From contig NZ_SZQL01000002.1 of NCBI RefSeq assembly GCF_005233845.1, positions 248,001-312,000 on the forward strand: DNA of 64,000 bases, read 5' to 3'. Below the pieces are notes generated by a model. That model had not been told where the DNA came from. It did not search any database and saw nothing but the letters and a program-made list of their open reading frames with translations. The position numbers were made by a program, and so were the translations under genes. Positions 57,379 through 64,000 of this stretch are shown here, in pieces. The stretch is from Ilyomonas limi (GTDB lineage: Bacteria; Bacteroidota; Bacteroidia; Chitinophagales; Chitinophagaceae). Positions within the stretch are counted from its first letter, which is position 1, and every line of letters begins with the position of its first letter.

Positions 57379-58200
57379 ATGAAAAAAGCAATAGTAATAA
57401 TGATGGCTTTTGCTGTAGTGCAATTACTGGCAGGCTGTGCTGCCAACAAAGTGCAAACGGCAAAGATGAATGTACCAGATAACCGCCTGCTGTTAACGTA
57501 TGGCCCGCTGTGGGGTACACTATACCAGCAAAAAGCAGCCGAATACAAAGCACTCACCATTCAGGCTTACAATATTGCACGCGAAAAGCTGGATGCTTAT
57601 CTGCAACAACAAAGTAATAAGCCCATTGCTGTTATAACAGACATTGACGAAACGATACTCGACAACAGCCCCAACGCCGTGCACGATGCTTTACTTGGTA
57701 AAACGTACTCCGATAGCTCGTGGATAGCATGGAGTAAAAGAGTAGAAGCAGATACGGTACCCGGCGCACCTGCTTTTTTTAAATATGCAGCAAGCAAAAA
57801 TGTAGCAGTATTTTACATTAGCAATCGCCTGACGCAGGAACTTACGCAAACTATTGCCAACCTGCAGAAGTATAATATGCCCTACGCCGATGCTGCACAT
57901 GTACTGCTTAAAACTACTACTTCCAACAAAGATGAACGCCGCGCATCGGTAACAGCCAACTACAATGTGGTACTTTATTTTGGCGATAACCTAGGCGACT
58001 TTACAGGTGTGTTTGATAAACAATCAACTGAAATCAGAGATTCGCTGGTGCATCAACATGCAGCCGGTTTTGGCAATCGTTTTATAGTATTGCCCAATCC
58101 GGTATATGGCGAATGGGTGAGTGCTTTATATCATTACCGTTATGCCGACAGTATGAACGTGAAAGCCGATACCATGATTAAAGCATTAACAACTTACTGA
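57379..58200 (+). CDS. HAD-family acid phosphatase, lipoprotein e(P4)-like
   Basis: A 273-residue lipoprotein phosphatase. The signal peptide MKKAIVIMMAFAVVQLLAGC ends in the anchor Cys. The HAD motif I is ITDIDETILDNSP (nucleophile and acid Asp); motif II lies in VAVFYISNRL; motif III/IV is VLYFGDNLGDF. The e(P4) family removes phosphate from nucleotides or NAD breakdown products in the outer envelope. GH20 follows after 51 bases, so cotranscription is possible. Confidence 0.92.
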   Translation: MKKAIVIMMAFAVVQLLAGCAANKVQTAKMNVPDNRLLLTYGPLWGTLYQQKAAEYKALTIQAYNIAREKLDAYLQQQSNKPIAVITDIDETILDNSPNAVHDALLGKTYSDSSWIAWSKRVEADTVPGAPAFFKYAASKNVAVFYISNRLTQELTQTIANLQKYNMPYADAAHVLLKTTTSNKDERRASVTANYNVVLYFGDNLGDFTGVFDKQSTEIRDSLVHQHAAGFGNRFIVLPNPVYGEWVSALYHYRYADSMNVKADTMIKALTTY

Positions 58201-58251
58201 TTATATCTTCAACCCAATCTGTTTCAATTTATAATAAATAATATCCTCATT

Positions 58252-59913
58252 ATGCTAAAAAAAGTTCTCTATTTACTTTCTTTCTTAGTCACGAATGTTT
58301 GCATGGCGCAGGTAAATATTATTCCACAACCAGAATCGGTAACCATACCTTCCAACGGCGGTACATTCGCCATTACACCAGCTACTATAATTGTGGCAAA
58401 TGGCGTTACAAAAAACAGTGCTGATTTTTTGAATGATTACTTAAAAGAAGTGTATGGTTTTACCCTGAAAACAACGGATAAGAAAACTGCTACCAATGCT
58501 ATTAACTTAACGGTAATAACGCCTATCCGTGCTACGGTAGAAGGTGCTTATGATATGGACATCAACAGTAATGGCGTAAATGTAAGAGGGCAAAACGCTG
58601 CCGGTACTTTTTACGGCATACAATCCCTAATACAACTATTACCGGTAGAAAAAAGCACATCACTGGCAATACCGTATGTAAGCATTCACGACAAGCCACG
58701 CTTTCAATATCGCGGGTTAATGCTCGATTGTGGCAGGCATTTCTTTCCGGTATCGTTTGTAAAAAAATACATTGATTTTATTACCCTGCACAAAATGAAT
58801 TATTTCCACTGGCATCTTACCGAAGACCAGGGCTGGCGCATTGAAATAAAGAGATATCCATTACTTACCGATAAAGGTGCTTTTCGTAATGGCACCATCA
58901 TTGGGCATCACCCCGGCGTAGGCAACGACCACAATATTAGTGGCGGCTTTTATACTCAGGACCAGGTAAAAGAAATAGTTGCGTATGCTGCTAAAAGATA
59001 TATTACCGTAGTGCCCGAAATAGAAATGCCGGGACATGCCAGCGCTGCCATTGCGGCTTATCCCGAACTAAGTTGTTTTCCTGATGAACCTACGGTAAAG
59101 TATTTCCCTAAAAAAGGAACATGGGCGGGCGACAGTACCGGCAAACAGGTACAGCAGGCATGGGGTGTATATGATGATATATATGTACCCAGCGAAAACA
59201 CGTTTAAATTTTTGGAGAACGTGCTGGATGAAGTGATTCCGCTATTCCCCGGCAAATACATTCACATTGGTGGCGATGAAGCTCCGAAAGAGAACTGGAA
59301 GCGCAGTGCTTTTTGCCAGCAATTAATGAAAGAAAAGGGGCTGAAAGATGAACACGAACTGCAAAGCTATTTTGTACAGCGTATAGAAAAATACATTAAC
59401 AGTAAAGGAAAAACAATGATTGGCTGGGATGAAATACTGGAAGGTGGACTGGCACCTAATGCTACTGTGATGAGCTGGCGTGGCGAAAAAGGCGGCATTG
59501 CTGCTGCTCAGCAAAAGCACAATGTGATAATGACGCCCACTACCTATGTTTATTTTGATTATTCGCAAAGCAAACCCGAAGATTCATTGACAATAGGCGG
59601 TTATTTGCCACTAAAAACCGTGTACAACTACGAGCCCATACCCACAGAACTGCAAAACAGCGACAGCAGTTACATCCTGGGCGCACAGGCGAATGTGTGG
59701 ACGGAATACATGACGAATCAGCAAAAGGTAGAGTACATGATTTTTCCGCGCCTGAGCGCATTGAGTGAAGTATTGTGGAGCAGCAAAGCCAGCAAGAATT
59801 GGGATGATTTCGCAAAACGGTTGCCCACCCAGTTTAAGCGTTATAACCTATGGAATGCGGATTGCTCCAAGCAGTTTTTTGAAGATATGAAAAGCACGGG
59901 GATAAATAAATAA
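58252..59913 (+). CDS. Beta-N-acetylhexosaminidase, GH20
   Basis: A 553-residue exported glycosidase that removes terminal N-acetyl-hexosamines from chitin oligomers, glycans or peptidoglycan pieces. Signal peptide MLKKVLYLLSFLVTNVCMAQ; a GH20b N-terminal domain (to about residue 135); then the TIM barrel with the catalytic Asp-Glu pair at residues 342-343 in HIGGDEAPKENW. Other motifs are FQYRGLMLDCGRHF, FHWHLTEDQGWRIEI and a C-terminal LGAQANVWTEY. It has a strong terminator. Confidence 0.96.
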   Translation: MLKKVLYLLSFLVTNVCMAQVNIIPQPESVTIPSNGGTFAITPATIIVANGVTKNSADFLNDYLKEVYGFTLKTTDKKTATNAINLTVITPIRATVEGAYDMDINSNGVNVRGQNAAGTFYGIQSLIQLLPVEKSTSLAIPYVSIHDKPRFQYRGLMLDCGRHFFPVSFVKKYIDFITLHKMNYFHWHLTEDQGWRIEIKRYPLLTDKGAFRNGTIIGHHPGVGNDHNISGGFYTQDQVKEIVAYAAKRYITVVPEIEMPGHASAAIAAYPELSCFPDEPTVKYFPKKGTWAGDSTGKQVQQAWGVYDDIYVPSENTFKFLENVLDEVIPLFPGKYIHIGGDEAPKENWKRSAFCQQLMKEKGLKDEHELQSYFVQRIEKYINSKGKTMIGWDEILEGGLAPNATVMSWRGEKGGIAAAQQKHNVIMTPTTYVYFDYSQSKPEDSLTIGGYLPLKTVYNYEPIPTELQNSDSSYILGAQANVWTEYMTNQQKVEYMIFPRLSALSEVLWSSKASKNWDDFAKRLPTQFKRYNLWNADCSKQFFEDMKSTGINK

Positions 59914-59928
59914 TGCTCATTATTAGTA

Positions 59929-59961
59929 AAAAAAGCTGTTGAGCAACTCAACAGCTTTTTT
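59929..59961 (+). terminator. Intrinsic terminator of the GH20 gene
   Basis: AAAAAAGCTGTTGAG (59929-59943) pairs with CTCAACAGCTTTTTT (59947-59961), a 15-bp stem with a CAA loop, 16 bases after the stop. Confidence 0.93.
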
Positions 59962-60186
59962 GTTTTTTGGGAACGGGAAACAATGTCTTTGCAACATAGA
60001 AAACTACTAAAAAGAGGATATAAACCTTAATAAAAAATGAGCAAAAGCGCATATAAAAAGAAATTGCAATTCAAAAGGGAAGGTTGATTATATCGCAACT
60101 CCGGATTGCCTCACTTGTAATAAAGCGGAACTTCCTGCAACGGCGGTGTTTGCAAACCGGCTATGAATATCGAAAATGTCTATTTA

Positions 60187-60546
60187 TTAATGCTCTTTCA
60201 CAAACATAATTACCACATACGCCAGCATGCATAGCAGGAGTACAATGATGAGTGCCTGTATAATCCAGGGTATATCTTTCAGCCGGCGTTTGTAACTGCG
60301 CTGTTTTTGTTCAGCCATTTGCTGGTGCAAATGCTGGTTGAGCTGACGCACATAATCATCCAGCTTTTTATTAGAAGAAAACTGTTGTAAACCTTCTATG
60401 GCATCGTTTACAAAGGAGTCATCCACCATCCTTTCTTCTATATCATGCGCATCCTCGCGCGACAAGTAGCCCTTGAGATAGTTCTTGAGCTGTTCATCGC
60501 TGAGTTCCTCCCCGCTGTGTAATATGTTGTCGTTCACGTCAGGCAT
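60187..60546 (-). CDS. Small membrane protein coupled to an ECF sigma factor (anti-sigma-like)
   Basis: A 119-residue protein with an acidic soluble N-terminus (SDEQLKNYLKGYLSREDAHD), a Gln-rich middle and one C-terminal helix (PWIIQALIIVLLLCMLAYVVIMF). Its ATG overlaps the sigma stop codon by 8 bases (ATGCCTGA), indicating translational coupling. Size, topology and context fit an anti-sigma or sigma partner, but no ZAS zinc motif is present. The role is inferred from position. Confidence 0.75.
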   Translation of the reverse strand: MPDVNDNILHSGEELSDEQLKNYLKGYLSREDAHDIEERMVDDSFVNDAIEGLQQFSSNKKLDDYVRQLNQHLHQQMAEQKQRSYKRRLKDIPWIIQALIIVLLLCMLAYVVIMFVKEH

Positions 60547-61111
60547 TGTGTTGTCCTAATTTCATTTCTATCAACTGTTTCAATTTTCGCTTGCCGTTTT
60601 GTATGCTGCTCTTTACCTGCATCATACTATAACCGGTAATCGCACTTATTTCGCTGTACGACTTCTTTTGCAGGTAGAATAAAGTTACACATGTTTTTTG
60701 TTCCGCGTTCAATTGGTCTAAAGCTTCTTCCATATAAGTTAGCATTGCATCCTTTTTCAGGCTATCTGCTTTAGCAAACAGCTCATCTTCTGCTGCTATT
60801 GTTTCGCTCAGTTCCCTGGTGCTTTCGTGCTTATCGCGCAGGTATGTAAGACAATGGTTGCAGGCAATCTTATACAACCAGCTTTTGATGTGCGCTACCT
60901 GGTATTTTTGCAATTCGCTGATTGCTTTTAAAAAGATATGCTGTACGCAGTCTTTTGCCAGTTCTTCATTCTTCAAATACTTCATACACACACCCAGCAG
61001 CAACATGGTATAGCGCTGCAATAAAGTACCAAGCAGGCGGTTATCGTGCGTGTTGTAAAACTGCTCCATCAATTCCTGATCGCTGATATGTGCATCATTG
61101 CTACTGTTCAC
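60539..61111 (-). CDS. RNA polymerase sigma factor, ECF subfamily
   Basis: A 190-residue ECF sigma factor. Region 2 includes CVQHIFLKAISELQKYQVAH and SWLYKIACNHCLTYLRDK; region 4 includes QKTCVTLFYLQKKSYSEISA and MMQVKSSIQNGKRKLKQL. The GTG at 61111 is chosen: the frame remains open to 61237, but that would overlap the divergent NlpC/P60 gene start at 61186. It probably controls envelope-related genes together with its overlapping membrane partner. Confidence 0.9.
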   Translation of the reverse strand: MNSSNDAHISDQELMEQFYNTHDNRLLGTLLQRYTMLLLGVCMKYLKNEELAKDCVQHIFLKAISELQKYQVAHIKSWLYKIACNHCLTYLRDKHESTRELSETIAAEDELFAKADSLKKDAMLTYMEEALDQLNAEQKTCVTLFYLQKKSYSEISAITGYSMMQVKSSIQNGKRKLKQLIEMKLGQHNA

Positions 61112-61185
61112 GCTGGTAAAGTAAATATTTATTGCTGTAAGATGCAACAGTCGACAAATTCCATATCTTTTGCCCAAATTTTTGT

Positions 61186-61941
61186 ATGCAATATGTAGTG
61201 GCAATTGTGGCTGTGTGCCCGTTGCGCAGCGAGGCATCGCACCGTAGCGAAATGGTGAGCCAGTTGCTCTTTGGCGAGGGCGCCGAAGTATTGGAAGCAG
61301 GTAAAGATTTCACTAAAGTAAAATGCCTGTACGACGGCTATGAAGCATGGGCGCAAACGAGCCAGTTGGCAGAAGTAGATGAAGAGATAGCGAAAGCCGT
61401 GCCTGTGGGTTATACATTTAAAAGGAATACCATAGTAGCGCTGAATGATGCACCGATGCATGTGCCATTAGCTACGCCGGTGTTCCGCAATACGTTTTTT
61501 GGTAAGTACAAAGTAGAATATACTGATGAAGAAACAGTACTCTTTGATGCTTCCTTTTATACTGAAGAAGTAATCAGAATGGTTGCATTACTATATGAGA
61601 ATGTGCCTTACCTGTGGGGCGGCAAAAGCTCGTTTGGTATTGATTGCAGCGGCTTTGTACAACAGGTGTTTAAGCTCTTTGGCAAGCACTTGCTGCGCGA
61701 TACATACCAACAGGCAGCACAGGGCGGGAGCATTGGTTTTTTGCAGGAAGTACAATGCGGCGATCTGGCTTTCTTTGATAATGCGGAAGGTCGGATTGTG
61801 CACGTAGGTATTTTATTGAATAGTGAAGAAATCATCCATGCCTCGGGCAATGTAAGGGTGGACACGATGGATAGCTACGGTATTATAAATAGAAATACCG
61901 GCTTGAGAACACATCAGTTGAGAGTAATAAAAAGAGGGTAA
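61186..61941 (+). CDS. NlpC/P60 (C40) family cysteine peptidase
   Basis: A 251-residue peptidoglycan hydrolase. An N-terminal SH3-like region (SQLLFGEGAEVLEAGKDF, YEAWAQTSQL) precedes the C40 domain with the catalytic Cys in GIDCSGFVQQVFKL and His in IVHVGILL, followed by IIHASGNVRVD. It would cleave D-Glu to diamino-acid linkages in muropeptides. No clear signal peptide is visible (the start MQYVVAIVAVCPLRSE is only weakly hydrophobic), so it may act on recycled muropeptides in the cytoplasm. Divergent from the sigma gene with a gap of 74 bases. Confidence 0.92.
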   Translation: MQYVVAIVAVCPLRSEASHRSEMVSQLLFGEGAEVLEAGKDFTKVKCLYDGYEAWAQTSQLAEVDEEIAKAVPVGYTFKRNTIVALNDAPMHVPLATPVFRNTFFGKYKVEYTDEETVLFDASFYTEEVIRMVALLYENVPYLWGGKSSFGIDCSGFVQQVFKLFGKHLLRDTYQQAAQGGSIGFLQEVQCGDLAFFDNAEGRIVHVGILLNSEEIIHASGNVRVDTMDSYGIINRNTGLRTHQLRVIKRG

Positions 61942-62226
61942 CATCATTCAAACGCTCCTGATCCAGTTCGCCTCCTTTCATCCATTATATATGAAAATCG
62001 CAGACTTTCCCCTTTCTGCTAATAAATGTGCTGTATGCGGTACGCTCAAAAAACTGTTCTTATAATTTAAGTATTGAAGTTTGTTTCCTGTTTACTAAAT
62101 CAATAGCCAAAGTAATATATTAATACAAAAAAATACTGCATATTTACTTATTCAATGCTTGTCCTTTTTACAGTTAAACATTAAAGCTTGCCATAAGCTG
62201 CTTAGCTTGTGTTAAGACCATAGTAA

Positions 62227-63147
62227 ATGAAACAAAATAACTACTCCCGCCGGCGTTTTATACAACACACGGCTGCATTACCGGGTGCTTTGCTGTTGCA
62301 TGGATTATTTAATAAAAACACCTTTGCCGCAGGAGTTAAAAATGCTGTTGTTCCGGTGTATGCGCACCTGTGGGTGTATGCCAGCCGTTATCCGCCCGAT
62401 TGGGATTGTACGCCTATCATGAACGAAGTATTTAGCGACCTGAAATATGCAGGCATGCAGGGCATAGAAGTAATGGAAATACACCTCCGGCACAATGATG
62501 CAGTGGATAGATTTAACCAGCTTATTCAACAATATTCGCTGCCGGTTTCCGGTGCTTCTTACTATGGCGATATGTGGAATAAAAACGAGCATGAGAGAAT
62601 TTTGGATGATTTAGAATTGGTAACGGCACGCCTGCACGCCATAGGCGGAACAATGCTGGGCATTACGGTGGGCGATGCGAAACACATAAAGACAGAAGCG
62701 GAACTGGATGCGCAGGCAGATTTGTTGAAAAAAGCAATGGTGATTTGTGCCAAAAACAATATAGCTCCCAACCTGCACAACCATACGTTTGAAGTAGAAA
62801 ACGGAATGCACGACCTGAAAGGCACGTTAGCCCGCATTCCTGATATAAAATTGGGTCCGGATTTAAACTGGCTGGTACGTGGTGGCGTTGATCCGGTATG
62901 GTTTATTAAAACATACGGACATCAAATGGTGTATATGCACCTCCGCGATCAGGATGCAACCGGCAAATGGACGGAAGTAGTAGGTGAAGGCGTTATTGAT
63001 TTTCCGGCTATTGCACAAGCATTAAAAGCTATAAATTACAGCGGGAAAGCAGCTATAGAACTCGCATTTGATAAACCGCCGGTTAATCCTGTACGTGAAG
63101 ACTGGAAAATGAGCAGGCAGTATGTAAAGGAGGTGTTTGGGTGGTGA
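62227..63147 (+). CDS. Tat-exported sugar phosphate isomerase/epimerase family protein
   Basis: A 306-residue TIM-barrel protein of the xylose-isomerase-like (AP endonuclease 2) superfamily. A twin-arginine signal is clear: SRRRFIQHTAALPGALLLHG, cut near FAAG. Metal-site type residues lie in GIEVMEIHLR, NLHNHTFEVENG, LGPDLNWLVRGG and VYMHLRDQD, with a late AAIELAFDKPP. Such proteins often sit beside GMC oxidoreductases, as here (gap 161 bases), in sugar or inositol breakdown. The substrate is unknown. Confidence 0.9.
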   Translation: MKQNNYSRRRFIQHTAALPGALLLHGLFNKNTFAAGVKNAVVPVYAHLWVYASRYPPDWDCTPIMNEVFSDLKYAGMQGIEVMEIHLRHNDAVDRFNQLIQQYSLPVSGASYYGDMWNKNEHERILDDLELVTARLHAIGGTMLGITVGDAKHIKTEAELDAQADLLKKAMVICAKNNIAPNLHNHTFEVENGMHDLKGTLARIPDIKLGPDLNWLVRGGVDPVWFIKTYGHQMVYMHLRDQDATGKWTEVVGEGVIDFPAIAQALKAINYSGKAAIELAFDKPPVNPVREDWKMSRQYVKEVFGW

Positions 63148-63151
63148 TGTT

Positions 63152-63300
63152 GTGAATTGTCAATTGTGAATGGTGAATAAAAGACATAATTGAATTAGTT
63201 TATGAAAACTGCTTTCGCTCACAACTCACTATTCACAACTCACTATTCACAATTCACCGTTCATAATTCATCACTCACCAATATTCATAACATTCATCAT
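63152..63300. repeat. GTGAATTGTCAATTGTGAAT repeat cluster
   Basis: The 20-mer at 63152-63171 is identical to 4507-4526. To its right, CACAACTCACTATT occurs twice in tandem (about 63219-63246), followed by ATTCACAATTCACCG, the complement type, so the region can fold into a long imperfect hairpin. Confidence 0.6.
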
Positions 63301-63308
63301 CAATCATC

Positions 63309-64000
63309 ATGGGTTTCAATGATTCTCTACCAACTCCAAACCTCAATGTAAAAGGAGTGCAACAGCATACATACGATGCCATTGTGATAGGCTCTGGCAT
63401 GACCGGGGGCTGGGCTGCTAAAGAGCTGTGCGAAAAAGGGTTACAAACATTGGTGCTGGAACGCGGGCGGCATGTAGAGCACATTAAAGATTATCCAACG
63501 GCTATGAAGGCGCCGTGGGAGTTGCCGCATCATGGTGCATTATCCGAGGCATTTAAAAAAGACAATCCCGTCCTCAGTCAATGTTATGCTGTGGATGAGG
63601 CAACACAGCATTTTTTTGTAAAAGACAATGAACATCCATACATACAACAACACCCGTTTGCATGGATACGTGGCTATCAAACCGGCGGCAAATCGCTGAT
63701 GTGGGCACGATGGACACAACGCTGGAGTGATCTTGATTTTGAAGCCAACGCAAAGCAAGGTATTGGAGTAGATTGGCCCATCCGCTACAAGGACATTGCA
63801 TCCTGGTACAGCTATGTGGAAAAATTTGTAGGTATCTGTGGTAACCGCGATGGCATTGCACATTTGCCCGATGGAGAGTTTCAGCCGCCAATGGAAATGA
63901 ACAGCGTAGAAAAGCATTTAAAAAACAGTGTGGAAACTGCTTTCCCCGGCAGGCATGTGATTATTTCAAGAACGGCCAATCTTACCAAAAGTTTAAACAG
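63309..64000 (+). CDS. GMC family oxidoreductase (3' end outside window)
   Basis: Start ATG 63309. The FAD-binding motif is DAIVIGSGMTGGWAAKELCE, preceded by a short leader (MGFNDSLPTPNLNVKGVQQH). Later parts are LVLERGRHVEHIKDYP and GYQTGGKSLMWARWTQRWSD, typical of the Bacteroidota glucose-methanol-choline enzymes. 230 codons are visible; the family is usually about 550-570 residues, so the catalytic His is outside. It probably oxidises a sugar or polyol, partnered by the TIM-barrel gene upstream. Confidence 0.93.
   Translation, partial: MGFNDSLPTPNLNVKGVQQHTYDAIVIGSGMTGGWAAKELCEKGLQTLVLERGRHVEHIKDYPTAMKAPWELPHHGALSEAFKKDNPVLSQCYAVDEATQHFFVKDNEHPYIQQHPFAWIRGYQTGGKSLMWARWTQRWSDLDFEANAKQGIGVDWPIRYKDIASWYSYVEKFVGICGNRDGIAHLPDGEFQPPMEMNSVEKHLKNSVETAFPGRHVIISRTANLTKSLN

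Noticed and set aside
60539-61237. 232-residue version of the ECF sigma factor
   Set aside because: The added N-terminus would overlap the divergent NlpC/P60 gene start and matches no sigma domain; GTG at 61111 fits better.
1-64000. CRISPR array, prophage or complete insertion sequence
   Set aside because: No regularly spaced direct repeats, no phage structural genes and no transposase reading frame were found in the window.

Overview
The window reads as a chromosomal segment of a Bacteroidota bacterium, most likely family Chitinophagaceae. The evidence is three SusC/SusD outer-membrane uptake loci, DUF1735 and GIN-domain lipoproteins, DUF3098 next to ftsX, DUF3822 next to rsmD, a three-gene sdhCAB set with a single cytochrome b subunit, and TAnnTTTG-type promoter boxes. 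Both window edges cut genes: a prolyl oligopeptidase on the left and a GMC oxidoreductase on the right. No rRNA, convincing tRNA, CRISPR array, prophage or complete IS element was seen.

Region by region: 1-6.9 kb carries peptidases (S9 prolyl oligopeptidase, M1 aminopeptidase), tatC and a CNNM/CorC-type protein. 7-11.4 kb carries a frameshifted zinc-ribbon gene, an aldo/keto reductase, a small protein whose C-terminus comes from a dispersed repeat, an M23 peptidase and an orphan histidine kinase. 11.6-19 kb is sdhCAB plus leuS, all on the minus strand. The leuS gene holds an in-frame DUF559 endonuclease-like insertion bounded by hairpin-containing inverted repeats. 19.2-23.6 kb carries ftsX-DUF3098, a decayed toxin-antitoxin pair with three in-frame stop codons, a GIN-domain lipoprotein and an M20 dipeptidase. 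23.9-27.5 kb is an fdhD / small protein / FdhF-YdeP-type molybdoenzyme operon. 28-33 kb holds a methyltransferase, a CDF cation exporter, ribosomal protein S1 and two small DUF proteins. 33.6-52.7 kb is three minus-strand SusCD loci separated by terminators. 52.9-64 kb is mostly plus strand: folD, queE, DUF3822-rsmD, an MBL hydrolase, an e(P4)-type phosphatase, a GH20 hexosaminidase, an ECF sigma/membrane-protein pair facing an NlpC/P60 hydrolase, a Tat-exported TIM-barrel protein and a GMC oxidoreductase.

How they work together: SdhC, SdhA and SdhB form complex II. Each SusC barrel and SusD lid would import oligomers, with surface lipoproteins (DUF1735, choice-of-anchor J) as auxiliary binders, but no degradative enzyme is encoded beside them. 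The S9, M1, M20 and M23 peptidases and the GH20 enzyme could supply extracellular and periplasmic breakdown. FdhD would sulfurate the molybdenum cofactor of the downstream molybdoenzyme. TatC would help export the twin-arginine protein at 62.2 kb.

The most unusual structure is the 467-bp element inside leuS. It adds 154 codons without breaking the reading frame, encodes a Vsr/DUF559-like domain, and has related palindromic sequences at both ends. Several dispersed imperfect palindromic repeats, a pair of homologous repeat copies near 8.9 and 11.5 kb, and several gene remnants suggest that small repeats and gene decay have shaped the accessory parts of the window.
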